Assembly: GCF_015752155.1 (NCBI RefSeq)
Contig: NZ_JADOVI010000015.1
Location: 1-64,000 of the forward strand
From: Cryobacterium sp. MP_M3
Lineage (GTDB): Bacteria > Actinomycetota > Actinomycetes > Actinomycetales > Microbacteriaceae
DNA: 64,000 bases
Direction: 5' to 3'
Shown: positions 46,115 to 57,845 of the stretch, piece by piece
How the letters are laid out: every line of letters begins with the position of its first letter
How positions within the stretch are numbered: position 1 is the first letter of the stretch
The notes under the pieces: generated by a model
The model's input: the letters and a program-made list of their open reading frames with translations, nothing else
What the model was told of the DNA's origin: nothing
The model's database searches: none
Position numbers and translations under genes: made by a program

Positions 46115-46675
46115 ATGACCAGCATCGCACCCTCGTTGATTCGTCTCCCCAGCCCGATCGGCTGGCTCGAACTCACCGGCGATTCCGAGAGCATCCTCTC
46201 GCTCTCGATCGAACGCGCCGGCCACCTTCCGCTCGAGCAGTCGCCGGAGTCACCGTCACCGCTGCTCGAGCGCGCGGCGACCGAGCTCGCGGAGTATTTC
46301 GCCGGCACCCGCACCGGCTTCGACCTTCCGATTCGCCTCACCGGCGGCACCGCCTTCCAGCGGAGTGTGTGGCAGGGACTGGCCAGGCTCGGGTTCGGCG
46401 AGGTCATCTCCTACGGCGAGCTGGGTGCGTCGATCGGGCGGCCGGGCTCCGGCCGGGCCATCGGCGGCGCAGTCGGCGCCAATCCGGTGCCGATCCTGAT
46501 CGGCTGCCACCGGGTGCTCGCCTCCAACGGGCGGATCACGGGCTACAGCGGCGGCAACGGCATCCCGACAAAGGCGTGGCTGCTCGACCATGAGGGCATC
46601 CCGCATGTGGGAGCCGGGCCCGTGGGAGCCGGGACCCCGGGAACCGTCGCCCTCGCCTCGGAGACCGACGCATGA
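46115..46675 (+). CDS. ogt: Methylated-DNA-[protein]-cysteine S-methyltransferase
   Basis: Ogt transfers the alkyl group from O6-alkylguanine to its own cysteine, a one-use repair. The 186 residues end in the active-site domain: FGEVISYGELGASIGRPG near residue 92, then NPVPILIGCHRV with C131. The usual IPCHR motif has Gly instead of Pro before the Cys, which is unusual. RITGYSGG follows as in the family. The stop overlaps the start of tag by four bases (ATGA), so the two repair enzymes are translated together. Confidence 0.94.
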   Translation: MTSIAPSLIRLPSPIGWLELTGDSESILSLSIERAGHLPLEQSPESPSPLLERAATELAEYFAGTRTGFDLPIRLTGGTAFQRSVWQGLARLGFGEVISYGELGASIGRPGSGRAIGGAVGANPVPILIGCHRVLASNGRITGYSGGNGIPTKAWLLDHEGIPHVGAGPVGAGTPGTVALASETDA

Positions 46676-47250
46676 CCGCTCCCACGCCCGCCGTCGTCGA
46701 CGACGGGCTCCCCCGGTGCGGCTGGGCCGGTTCCGACCCGGAGTACCGCCGGTACCACGACGAGGAGTGGGGCCGCCCGCTCCGGGACGACCGGCTCCTG
46801 TTCGAGAAGCTCTGCCTGGAGGGTTTCCAGGCGGGCCTGTCCTGGCTCACCATCCTGCGGCGACGCCCGGCCTTCCGCGCCGCCTTCTTCGACTTCGACG
46901 TCGACCGGGTCGCCGCGATGGACGAAGCGGATGTCGCCCGACTCGTCACCGACGCCGGCATCATCCGCCATCGGGGCAAAATCGAGGCGACCATCGGGAA
47001 CGCCAGGGTCACCCGTGACCTCGGCGAGAGCCTCGCCACGCTGATCTGGAGTTTCGCGCCCGCGCCCCGCACCGAGAGGTTGTCCGGGCTCGGCGACATC
47101 CCCGCGGTCACACCGGAGTCCACGGCGCTCAGCCGGGAACTGCGCGCCCGCGGCTACCGCTTCGTCGGGCCGACCACCGTCTACGCCCTCATGCAGTCCG
47201 CCGGCCTGGTCGACGACCACGTCATCGGCTGCCACCGCGCCGCCGGCTGA
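46672..47250 (+). CDS. tag: DNA-3-methyladenine glycosylase I
   Basis: Tag excises 3-methyladenine from alkylated DNA. The 192-residue helix-hairpin-helix glycosylase shows RCGWAGSDPEYRRYHDEEWG at the N-terminus and FEKLCLEGFQAGLSWLTIL near residue 45. The zinc ligands of the family are present as C16, H29, H183 and C187. It forms a two-gene unit with ogt, covering two kinds of methylation damage. Confidence 0.97.
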   Translation: MTAPTPAVVDDGLPRCGWAGSDPEYRRYHDEEWGRPLRDDRLLFEKLCLEGFQAGLSWLTILRRRPAFRAAFFDFDVDRVAAMDEADVARLVTDAGIIRHRGKIEATIGNARVTRDLGESLATLIWSFAPAPRTERLSGLGDIPAVTPESTALSRELRARGYRFVGPTTVYALMQSAGLVDDHVIGCHRAAG

Positions 47251-47286
47251 TCCCCCGGCGGTGGTCCGTCGAGCACCGGCCCTCGG

Positions 47287-48285
<999 letters not shown>

Positions 48286-48304
48286 TGGCCGGATGGCGCC
48301 TCCG

Positions 48305-49072
48305 TCAGCCCTGGGACGCGCCGATCAGCTGGTCGACGACCAGGTCGAGTTCCCCGGCCGCGCCGGGACGCAGCGTGAAGCCCGCCGACTCGGCCCAGTC
48401 GAGCAGCGCCGACACGCTGTCGAACGACTCCGATTGCTCGATCAGGGCGCGGCTGAACGCGCCCTTCGCGGTCTTGTTGAAGTGGTTGAGCGCCCGGGTG
48501 CGGCCGTCGGATGCCTGGGTGACGACCCGCAGGTAGAGCGAGTCCGACCGCACCGGGGCCGGGCCGAGGGCCGCGTACCCGGCCGAGCGGAGGTCGAGCA
48601 GGAGCCCGTCACCGCGCAGCGCCTTCCCGACCGGCCCGCTCCAGTGATTCTTCAGGGAGAGCTCCGGCAGCCGGGAATCGTGCGACAACCGGTAGGCGGG
48701 GATCAGGTCGAGGGCGCCGACCGGGCCGAACAGTGCGGACTGCACCCGCACATGCTCCCCAGCCCAGGCCCGCGCGGACGGGGTCAGGGTCGCGGAGTCC
48801 AGGGCGTCGTAGAGCACGCCGGTGTACCGGTCGAGCACCGGCATCGTCGCCGACGTCGCGAGGGTGCGGTTGCGACCGACCTCCGCCGCCTGGGTGCGGC
48901 CGAGCTTGAGGGCGGCCATCATGGCATCCGGATGCTTCGCCAGACCCACCAGCGCACGCACAAGTACCCGCCGGCTGGAGTGCAGCGACGGGTACATGAG
49001 GGTGCGCAGGTCAAGCGGTGCGCCGGTGCCGCCGAGACGCTTGGTCTCGGACGGCGGCAGCAGGACTAGCAA
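48305..49072 (-). CDS. yaaA: YaaA-family peroxide stress protein
   Basis: YaaA proteins limit iron-driven damage during peroxide stress and bind DNA, by work on the E. coli member. The 255-residue protein shows LLVLLPPSETKR at the start, RLSHDSRLPEL and LKNHWSGPVGKAL near residue 145, and HFNKTAKGAFSRALIE near 210. I chose TTG at 49072, immediately before LVLLPPSE; it lies 4 nt after the atpC stop, so the gene is probably cotranscribed with the ATP synthase operon. Longer readings would run through atpC. Confidence 0.88.
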   Translation of the reverse strand: MLVLLPPSETKRLGGTGAPLDLRTLMYPSLHSSRRVLVRALVGLAKHPDAMMAALKLGRTQAAEVGRNRTLATSATMPVLDRYTGVLYDALDSATLTPSARAWAGEHVRVQSALFGPVGALDLIPAYRLSHDSRLPELSLKNHWSGPVGKALRGDGLLLDLRSAGYAALGPAPVRSDSLYLRVVTQASDGRTRALNHFNKTAKGAFSRALIEQSESFDSVSALLDWAESAGFTLRPGAAGELDLVVDQLIGASQG

Positions 49073-49076
49073 TCGG

Positions 49077-49340
49077 TTAGACGAGCCCCGCCTTGCGGGC
49101 GACGATGGTGACCACATTGTTGGCCACCGAGAGGAAGCCGTCCGCCGCCTGGGCGACGATCTTCTTCCCATCGGGCAGGGTCAGGCGGACCTCGCCGCTG
49201 GCCAGGATGGCCAGCATCGGCTCGTGGCCGGCGAGGATGCCGATCTCACCCTCCACGGTGCGGGCAACGACCATGGTTGCCTCGCCGGACCAGACTTCCT
49301 GGTCCGCCGAGACGACGCTGACGTTGAGGGCCGCAGCCAT
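49077..49340 (-). CDS. atpC: F1 ATP synthase epsilon subunit
   Basis: Epsilon sits on the central stalk and inhibits ATP hydrolysis. The 87-residue protein covers the N-terminal beta sandwich (LNVSVVSADQEVWSG, then GEIGILAGHEPMLA) and lacks most of the C-terminal helical domain, as in short actinobacterial forms. The ATG at 49340 begins 2 nt after the atpD stop. AGGAGAA lies in the end of atpD. Confidence 0.94.
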   Translation of the reverse strand: MAAALNVSVVSADQEVWSGEATMVVARTVEGEIGILAGHEPMLAILASGEVRLTLPDGKKIVAQAADGFLSVANNVVTIVARKAGLV

Positions 49341-49342
49341 GG

Positions 49343-50824
<1,482 letters not shown>

Positions 50825-51727
50825 TTAGTTCTTGGCGGATGAGAGCGCTTCGGCTCCACCCACGATCTCGGAAATCTGCGAGGTGATCTCGGTCTGCCTG
50901 GCGTTGTTCGACAACCGGGTGAAGTCCTTGATGAGCTTGTCCGCGTTGTCGGAGGCCGACTGCATGGCCTTCTGGCGCGAGGCGTGCTCCGCCGCGGCGG
51001 ACTGAAGCATGGCGTTGAAGATGCGGCTCTCGATGTAGACGGGAAGCAGCGCGTCGAGCACCGTTTCCACGTCGGGTTCGAACTCGTACAGCGGCAGGAC
51101 CTGGCCTTCGCTGGGTTCCTCCACACCTTCGACGACCTCGAGCGGCAACAGGCGGACGACTTCTGGCACCTGGGTGACCATGCTCACGAACCGGTTGTAG
51201 ACCACGTGGATCTCATCGACGCCGCCGTCGTCGGCGTCCCTGAGGAACGCTTCCAGCAGTGCGTCGCTGATCTCCTTGGCCGTCTCGAACTGAGGCTGGT
51301 CGGTGGAACCGGTCCAGACCCGTTCCGACGGGCGGCGGCGGAAGTTGAAATAGGCCGAAGCCTTGCGCCCGACCAGGAAGTAGACGACATCCTTGCCCTG
51401 GGCCAGCAGGAGCTGGGTCAGGGACTCGGCTTCGCGCAGGGCCTGAGAGCTGAACGCCCCGGCAAGTCCGCGGTCGGACGCGAAGATGACCACCGCGGCC
51501 CGTTCGATTTTTTCCGGCTCGGTGGTGAGCACGTGCGCGACGTTGGTGTACGTTGCGACGGCCGATACCGCCTGGGTGATCGATCGGGCGAACGGGGTGG
51601 ACGCCGCGACTCGCGCCTTGGCCTTCTGGATGCGCGAGGCCGAGATCAACTCCATGGCCCGAGTGATCTTCTTGGTCGTCTGGGCAGCCTTGATCTTCTG
51701 CCGGTAGACCCGAAGTTGCGCTCCCAT
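50825..51727 (-). CDS. atpG: F1 ATP synthase gamma subunit
   Basis: Gamma is the rotating shaft of F1. The 300 residues begin with the N-terminal helix [29 protein letters not shown] and end with the C-terminal helix ([34 protein letters not shown]). The middle Rossmann-like domain contains [12 protein letters not shown] near residue 85. It lies between atpA and atpD as usual. Confidence 0.97.
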   Translation of the reverse strand: MGAQLRVYRQKIKAAQTTKKITRAMELISASRIQKAKARVAASTPFARSITQAVSAVATYTNVAHVLTTEPEKIERAAVVIFASDRGLAGAFSSQALREAESLTQLLLAQGKDVVYFLVGRKASAYFNFRRRPSERVWTGSTDQPQFETAKEISDALLEAFLRDADDGGVDEIHVVYNRFVSMVTQVPEVVRLLPLEVVEGVEEPSEGQVLPLYEFEPDVETVLDALLPVYIESRIFNAMLQSAAAEHASRQKAMQSASDNADKLIKDFTRLSNNARQTEITSQISEIVGGAEALSSAKN

Positions 51728-51805
51728 GTGTCTCCTGTGCTTCCTTGTCTGTGGGTGAATGTGCCGGTGCGGCCGTTCGTGGGGCCCCGGAGGGCCCCAG
51801 TCTGC

Positions 51806-53443
51806 TTAGCGCCGGTGCTTCACGATCTTTTCCTGGTTGACGTCTTCGGCGGCAATCGCCTCGAACTCTTCCTTGCCGACCGAGGCGAGCGGCTTGCCCT
51901 CGCCGGTCTGGAATTCGCGCTTGAACTTGTCGACCTCGAGCTCGAGGGTCGCGACGGTGGCGTCGTCGAGCACGTTCGTCTCGCGCAGCGTCTTCAGGAC
52001 GTCGGTGCTGCGACCGAGGTGGTCGAGCAGGCCGCGTTCGAACCGGAGCACGTCTTCGACCGGGACCTCGTCGAACTTACCCTTCGTTCCGGCCCAGATC
52101 GAGACGACCTGGTCTTCGACCGGGTACGGCGAGTACTGCGGCTGCTTGAGCAGTTCGGTCAGGCGGGCGCCGCGCGCGAGCTGGCGACGACTTGTCGCGT
52201 CCAGGTCCGACGCGAACATCGCGAAGGCCTCGAGCGAACGGTACTGCGCCAGTTCGAGCTTCAGCGTTCCGGAGACCTTCTTGATCGACTTGACCTGGGC
52301 GTCGCCGCCGACCCGCGACACCGAGATGCCCACGTCGACGGCGGGGCGCTGGTTGGCGTTGAAGAGGTCGGACTGGAGGAAGATTTGGCCGTCGGTGATC
52401 GAGATCACGTTGGTCGGGATGTACGCCGAGACGTCGTTCGCCTTGGTCTCGATGATCGGCAGACCGGTCATCGATCCGGCGCCGAGCGCGTCGGACAGCT
52501 TGGCGCAACGCTCGAGCAGGCGGGAGTGCAGGTAGAACACGTCGCCGGGGTACGCTTCGCGTCCCGGCGGGCGGCGCAGCAGCAGCGACACGGCTCGGTA
52601 GGCCTCGGCCTGCTTGGACAGGTCGTCGAAGACCACGAGCACGTGCTTGCCCTGGTACATCCAGTGCTGGCCGATGGCCGAGCCGGTGTACGGGGCGAGG
52701 TACTTGAAGCCGGCCGGGTCGGAGGCCGGGGACGCGACGATCGTCGTGAACTCCATGACTCCGGCGTCCTCGAGCGCGCCCTTGACGGCGGCGATCGTGG
52801 AACCCTTCTGACCGATGGCGACATAGATGCAGCGAACCTGCTTGTTCACGTCGCCGGAAGCCCAGTTGGCCTTCTGGTTGATGATCGTGTCGATCGCGAT
52901 GGCGGTCTTGCCCGTCTGGCGGTCCCCGATGATCAGCTGTCGCTGGCCGCGGCCGATCGGGATCATCGCGTCGATGGCCTTGATGCCCGTCTGCATCGGC
53001 TCGTGCACGCTCTTGCGGTCCATGACCCCGGGAGCCTGCAGTTCGAGCGCGCGGCGGCCTTCCGACGCGATCGGGCCGAGGCCGTCGATCGGGGCGCCGA
53101 GCGGGTCGACGACGCGACCGAGGTAACCGTCACCGATCGGAACGGAGAGCACCTCACCAGTGCGGTGCACCTCCATGCCTTCGACGATTCCGGCGAACTC
53201 GCCGAGAACGACGACGCCGATCTCGTCTTCGTCGAGGTTCAGGGCGAGGCCCAGGGTGCCGTCGGCGAACTTGATGAGCTCGTTCGCCATCACGCTGGGA
53301 AGACCCTCGACGTGGGCGATCCCGTCGCCGGCCGTGGTGACGTAGCCAACCTCGTTCGTGGCGGTCTTGCTCGGCTCGTAGGACTTGACGAAGTCCTGGA
53401 GAGCGTCGCGGATCTCATCGGGGCTGATCGTTAGTTCTGCCAT
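51806..53443 (-). CDS. atpA: F1 ATP synthase alpha subunit
   Basis: Alpha forms the non-catalytic half of the F1 hexamer. The 545 residues show Walker [14 protein letters not shown] near residue 175 and the Arg-finger signature [17 protein letters not shown] near 370. The extended actinobacterial C-terminus is present. Two adjacent ATGs exist; the second (53443) is chosen since AAAGGG is then about 6 nt away and [15 protein letters not shown] is the usual N-terminus. The gap to atpG is 78 nt and to atpH 87 nt. Confidence 0.98.
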   Translation of the reverse strand: MAELTISPDEIRDALQDFVKSYEPSKTATNEVGYVTTAGDGIAHVEGLPSVMANELIKFADGTLGLALNLDEDEIGVVVLGEFAGIVEGMEVHRTGEVLSVPIGDGYLGRVVDPLGAPIDGLGPIASEGRRALELQAPGVMDRKSVHEPMQTGIKAIDAMIPIGRGQRQLIIGDRQTGKTAIAIDTIINQKANWASGDVNKQVRCIYVAIGQKGSTIAAVKGALEDAGVMEFTTIVASPASDPAGFKYLAPYTGSAIGQHWMYQGKHVLVVFDDLSKQAEAYRAVSLLLRRPPGREAYPGDVFYLHSRLLERCAKLSDALGAGSMTGLPIIETKANDVSAYIPTNVISITDGQIFLQSDLFNANQRPAVDVGISVSRVGGDAQVKSIKKVSGTLKLELAQYRSLEAFAMFASDLDATSRRQLARGARLTELLKQPQYSPYPVEDQVVSIWAGTKGKFDEVPVEDVLRFERGLLDHLGRSTDVLKTLRETNVLDDATVATLELEVDKFKREFQTGEGKPLASVGKEEFEAIAAEDVNQEKIVKHRR

Positions 53444-53530
53444 CATCTTCCCTTTCCCGTACGGGGTGTACAGGTTCTGTCTGAAACGAAACGTTGCCGC
53501 TTCGAGGTTTTCGTTCCGGTTGACCGTAGG

Positions 53531-54328
53531 TCAGCCGGCAAGCTGGAGTCTCAAATCCTTGAGGCGGGTGGCGATGCTGCCATCGATGACATCGTCGCCG
53601 ATCTGCACGCGCACCCCGCCGACGAGCGACGGGTCCACGACCAGGTTGATCGTGAGCTTGCGCCCGTAACGCGTGGACAGGTTGGTGCGCAGCCGGTCGA
53701 GCTGGGCCGGCGCCAGCGAAGTCGCCGACGTGACGGTCGCGATCGAGGCGCCCGACTGGTCGGCCACCACGGATGCCGCGTACCGGAGCAACTCGCCGAT
53801 CCGGCGTCCGCGCGGCTGCTGCACGAGGTGCCGCACGATCACGAGGGTCTGGTCGGTCACCTTGCCGGTGAGGATGGAGTCGACGAGCCCGACCTTGGCA
53901 CGCGGCGCGCCGAGCTTGCTCGCGAGAGCCAGCTCGAGTTCCGCGTTCGCGGCGACGGTCGCACCGAACGAGAAGAGTTCGGCCTCGACCACTCCGGCGA
54001 CGGCGGCCGAGGATGCGGCGCACCGCAGGCCCAGGTCTTCGATCCCGGCGAGCAGGTCAGTGTGACTGGACCAGCGCGCCGCGGTCACGGCTTGCAGCAG
54101 GTCGAGTGCGAAAGGCGTGACCGCGGGGCCGAACACCTGGGCGACGAGGGCCGCCTTGGGTGCGGCATCCGCTGCCAGGTCGACGAGCGCCGACAGGAGC
54201 TGCGAGGACTCTCCGATGACGCGGCCCGCGTTCAACAGGCTTTCCCCGGTCGCCAGATCGGCCGTGCCGCCGTGGGCGGCCAGTGCCGCTCGCGACGAGG
54301 CCAAAGCTTCTCTGGTGGCGCTTCCCAT
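53531..54328 (-). CDS. atpH: F1 ATP synthase delta subunit (long actinobacterial form)
   Basis: Delta links F1 to the b stalk. At 265 residues it has the long actinobacterial form, with a helical N-terminal domain of about 150 residues and the conserved C-terminal domain (DPSLVGGVRVQIGDDVIDGS near residue 240). Its ATG overlaps the atpF stop by one base (TAATG), so translation is coupled. Confidence 0.95.
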   Translation of the reverse strand: MGSATREALASSRAALAAHGGTADLATGESLLNAGRVIGESSQLLSALVDLAADAAPKAALVAQVFGPAVTPFALDLLQAVTAARWSSHTDLLAGIEDLGLRCAASSAAVAGVVEAELFSFGATVAANAELELALASKLGAPRAKVGLVDSILTGKVTDQTLVIVRHLVQQPRGRRIGELLRYAASVVADQSGASIATVTSATSLAPAQLDRLRTNLSTRYGRKLTINLVVDPSLVGGVRVQIGDDVIDGSIATRLKDLRLQLAG

Positions 54329-54879
54329 TACTTAGCTGCTTTCTCCGAGGCCTCAAGGTCGGCCAGGAAACGGTCGACAATGGCGCTGGCCTTCGCGTCG
54401 TCGGTCAGGCTCTCGCCGATGACACCCGACGCGAGGTCGATGGCCAGGGTACCGACTTCGGAACGCAGGGACACGACGGCCGCCTGACGCTCTGCTTCGA
54501 TCTGGACCTTGGCGCTCGCGGTGACGCGGGCGGCTTCGGCAACGGCCTGTTCGCGGTGCTCTGCGACGATCTTCTGGCCGTCCGCACGGGCGACCTCACG
54601 GATCTTGCCGGCCTCGGCGCGAGCGTCGGCAAGCTGGGCCGTGTACTGCTCGAGAGCGGCTTCAGCCTTTCGCTGCGCGTCGTCTGCCTTGGCGATGTTG
54701 CCTTCGATGGCTTCGGCGCGCTCGTCGAGGAGTTTCTGCATCCTCGGAAGAACGAGCTTCCAGAAGAAGAACAGAATCACGACGAAGATCAGACCGGACC
54801 AGATTATGTCGTAGAGCTCCGGGAGAAGCGGGTTGCGCGTCTCGGTCTCCGCTGCAGCTGCAATCACTGCGTTAAACAT
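54328..54879 (-). CDS. atpF: Fo ATP synthase b subunit
   Basis: The b subunit is the peripheral stalk. The 183-residue protein has one membrane segment at about residues 25-48 (DIIWSGLIFVVILFFFWKLV) and then a long charged coiled coil rich in Ala, Glu, Lys and Arg. The initiator ATG lies 29 nt after the atpE stop, with AGGAGGC before it. Confidence 0.96.
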   Translation of the reverse strand: MFNAVIAAAAETETRNPLLPELYDIIWSGLIFVVILFFFWKLVLPRMQKLLDERAEAIEGNIAKADDAQRKAEAALEQYTAQLADARAEAGKIREVARADGQKIVAEHREQAVAEAARVTASAKVQIEAERQAAVVSLRSEVGTLAIDLASGVIGESLTDDAKASAIVDRFLADLEASEKAAK

Positions 54880-54908
54880 CGTGCCTCCTGACTAGAGAGA
54901 AAAGAGGA

Positions 54909-55190
<282 letters not shown>

Positions 55191-55979
55191 TTAGTGTTCC
55201 TCAGCCAGCGCGAGCTGGATGTAGACAGCGGTGAGCAGAGCGAAAATGTAAGCCTGGAGGAGGGCGATCAGCACTTCGAAGAGCGTGAACGCGAACCCGA
55301 AGACAAGGGTGCCGGCTCCGAAGAGCTTGAAGCCGCCGTCTGCGGTGAAGAAGAAGAACTGGGTGGCGCTGAAGAAGAGCACCAGGAGGAGGTGTCCGAC
55401 GATCATGTTCATCAGCAGTCGCAGCGTCAGCGTGACCGGGCGGACCAGGAACGTCGAGATGAACTCGATCGGGGTCACGATGATGTACAGGAACGGGGGC
55501 ACGCCTGGGGGGAACAGGGCGTTGCGGAAGAAGTTGCCCGGGTTCTTCTTGACGCCGGCGTAGATGAACGCGACGTAGGCGATGACGGCCAGCACGAGCG
55601 GCACGCCGATCACGCTGGTCCCGGCGATGTTGAGGAACGGCAGCGGGCCGGTGATGTTCATGAACAGCACCATGAAGAAGATCGTCGTGATCAGCGGCAG
55701 GAAACGCTTGCCGTCCTTCTTGCCGAGGATGTCCTCGGCAATGTTGACCCGGGCGAAGTTGAGGCCCAGTTCGACGATGCTCTGGAATCGGGTCGGGATG
55801 ACCGTCATCCGGCGGGTGCCGAGCCAGAAGACGAGGAGCAGCACGGCCACCGCGAGGAAGCGGATGAGCATGATGCGGTTGATTTCGAAGGGGGAACCCG
55901 CGAACAGAACAGCTTCAGGGAAGAATTCGTTGATCGACGGACCGTGGAACTCACCGTCACCGGTGGCAGACGGGAGCAT
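55191..55979 (-). CDS. atpB: Fo ATP synthase a subunit
   Basis: Subunit a forms the proton half-channels beside the c ring. The 262 residues have about six membrane segments, with the essential Arg in LTLRLLMNMIVGH near residue 185 and the polar LLQAYIFALL region near 240. The first ATG is at 55979, but no ribosome site is near it. AGGAG at 56014-56010 is placed 6 nt before an in-frame CTG at 56003, which would add 8 residues (M-LETAVSL). That CTG may be the true start. Confidence 0.95.
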   Translation of the reverse strand: MLPSATGDGEFHGPSINEFFPEAVLFAGSPFEINRIMLIRFLAVAVLLLVFWLGTRRMTVIPTRFQSIVELGLNFARVNIAEDILGKKDGKRFLPLITTIFFMVLFMNITGPLPFLNIAGTSVIGVPLVLAVIAYVAFIYAGVKKNPGNFFRNALFPPGVPPFLYIIVTPIEFISTFLVRPVTLTLRLLMNMIVGHLLLVLFFSATQFFFFTADGGFKLFGAGTLVFGFAFTLFEVLIALLQAYIFALLTAVYIQLALAEEH

Positions 55980-56108
55980 CAGGCTTACGGCGGTTTCTAG
56001 CAGCGCTTTCTCCTGGTTCGGGGCGGGGAGCTCTGCTCTCGCGATGACGAATGGTGGGCTGGGCTGCCCAGCACGAAGGCACGAGCAACGCGGGGCGAAC
56101 CGGTCATT

Positions 56109-56114
56109 ACCCTA
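56109..56114 (-). promoter_or_regulatory. Possible atp operon internal promoter -10
   Basis: TAGGGT on the minus strand lies about 105 nt before the possible CTG start of atpB (56003), in the 175-nt gap after atpI. A weak TTAGCC lies about 19 nt upstream of it. It is a candidate for a main atp promoter. Confidence 0.3.
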
Positions 56115-56154
56115 CCAAGGAATGGGGCCGGCGGGCTAATCGTGGCGGCACATT

Positions 56155-56628
56155 TCAGTCCTCGGTGGACGCGGCCGGCAGGGTCACGTCGCTGGCATAG
56201 CTCATCCGGCTCTTCAGCACCACGATCGCGTCGACGGCGAGGGAACCGATCACCCCCGCGATGATGCTGAGGAACAGCACCACGGGAGCGATCCACGGCT
56301 GGTCCTTGAGCAGCACGACGAGCACGAGGAAGACGACGAACTTCACCAGCCAGCCACCGAGGACGATGGCGAAGAACGCGCCGACGGCCCCCTGGCTGCC
56401 GGCGAAGCGGTTGGCGAGCAGGATGCTCCCTGCCGTGATTCCCATGAAGACCACGGCCATCGCGGTGCCGATGAGCGCGCTCACGACTCCCGTGCCGCCG
56501 GCGACCAGGCCGCCGACCACGGCCCCGACCACGCCGATGCCGCCGGCGAGGAAACCGCCGAGCACGAGGATCCGCCGGAACACGGGGACCGAGGTCGGCT
56601 GGGTGGATCGGGGCGGCGTGATGCTCAT
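56155..56628 (-). CDS. atpI: AtpI-like small membrane protein of the ATP synthase locus
   Basis: This 157-residue protein has four hydrophobic segments and a short charged C-terminus. Its position between wecA and atpB is that of AtpI-type or Rv1303-like proteins; family similarity alone is weak. AtpI is thought to help c-ring assembly or magnesium uptake in other bacteria. The ATG overlaps the wecA stop by four bases, and GGAG lies 6 nt before it. Confidence 0.75.
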   Translation of the reverse strand: MSITPPRSTQPTSVPVFRRILVLGGFLAGGIGVVGAVVGGLVAGGTGVVSALIGTAMAVVFMGITAGSILLANRFAGSQGAVGAFFAIVLGGWLVKFVVFLVLVVLLKDQPWIAPVVLFLSIIAGVIGSLAVDAIVVLKSRMSYASDVTLPAASTED

Positions 56629-57845
56629 GCGTTCTCCTCTGCCGTGACCGACGCCTCGTCGAGAGGGTCGAGCCGGGCGATGTCGGGTTGGTCGATCGGG
56701 CGGGCGAGCTGGCTGGCCGCCTCGACGGCCTTTCGGCGGCTCAGCGGCGCGAGCGTGACCAGCGCGCAGACGATCAGCGCGGCCACCAGGAAGATGGTGG
56801 CATACCAGGTGGGCAGGCCGAAGTAGACAGGCAGCACGAAGTAGAGCAGGCAGCCGATGGCGGCGGCGGCAGTCCAGCCGTAGAAGATCAGCACGGCGTG
56901 CAGGTGCGAGTGCCCCATGTCCAGCAGTCGGTGGTGCAGGTGCTTGCGGTCGGCGCTGAAGGGCGACTTGCCCGCCCGAACCCGGCGGAACACGGCCAGC
57001 CCGAAGTCGAGCAGCGGGATGATCAGGATCGCGACCGGCAGGATGATCGGGATGAACGCGGGGAACAGCTGGGACCGGTTCACGGCGGTCGGGTCGACCT
57101 GGCCGGTGATGGCGATCGCCGAGGTCGCCATCAGGAGCCCGACCAGGAGCGCACCGGCATCGCCCATGAAGAGCTTCGCCGGGCGCCAGTTCAGCGGCAG
57201 GAAGCCGACGCAGGCACCCACGAGGATGGCCGCGATCAGCGAGGCCAGGTTGAAGTAGTTGCTCGGGGAGGTGTCGCGCACGAGCAGGTAGCTGTAGAGG
57301 AAGAACACGCCATTGGCGATGAGGGCGACCCCGGCGACCAGGCCGTCGAGGCCGTCGATGAAGTTGATCATGTTCATCACAATCACGATCGCGATCACCG
57401 TGATCAGGATCGACATCCACGACGACCCGACCGTGAGCCCGCCGATCGGCAGCGACAGCACCTGCACGCCCTGCCAGGCGACCAGGCCGGCGGCGATGAA
57501 CTGCCCGGCCAGTTTGGTCATCCAGTCCAGGTCCCAGATGTCGTCGGCCACGCCGAGCAGCACGATCAGGAGGGCCGCGCCGAGGATCGCGAGGATCTGC
57601 TCCGGGTCGGAGAAGATCAGCCGGAGCGGGGCGAACTGACCGGCGATCAGGTAGGAGACGCCGAAGGCCGCGAACACGCCGAAGAAGATGGCGATCCCGC
57701 CCAGCCGGGGCGTCGGCCGGGTGTGCACGTCACGTTCCCGGATCTTCGGGTAGAGCCGGTAGCGGTGGCTGAGCCTGAGCACGACGAACGAGCAGCCGAA
57801 GGTGACGATGGCGGAGACGAACGCCAGGATGACGAATATGGTCAT
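56625..57845 (-). CDS. wecA: Undecaprenyl-phosphate GlcNAc-1-phosphate transferase family
   Basis: This MraY/WecA/TagO-type enzyme moves a sugar 1-phosphate from UDP-GlcNAc to a polyprenyl phosphate, the first step of cell-wall glycan linkage. The 406-residue protein has about eleven hydrophobic segments and the family motifs GVADDIWDLDW near residue 97, NMINFIDGLDGLVAG near 160 and FMGDAGALLVG near 220. In mycobacteria the same position next to the atp operon is held by Rv1302 (rfe/wecA). It overlaps sua5 by four bases. Confidence 0.94.
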   Translation of the reverse strand: MTIFVILAFVSAIVTFGCSFVVLRLSHRYRLYPKIRERDVHTRPTPRLGGIAIFFGVFAAFGVSYLIAGQFAPLRLIFSDPEQILAILGAALLIVLLGVADDIWDLDWMTKLAGQFIAAGLVAWQGVQVLSLPIGGLTVGSSWMSILITVIAIVIVMNMINFIDGLDGLVAGVALIANGVFFLYSYLLVRDTSPSNYFNLASLIAAILVGACVGFLPLNWRPAKLFMGDAGALLVGLLMATSAIAITGQVDPTAVNRSQLFPAFIPIILPVAILIIPLLDFGLAVFRRVRAGKSPFSADRKHLHHRLLDMGHSHLHAVLIFYGWTAAAAIGCLLYFVLPVYFGLPTWYATIFLVAALIVCALVTLAPLSRRKAVEAASQLARPIDQPDIARLDPLDEASVTAEENA

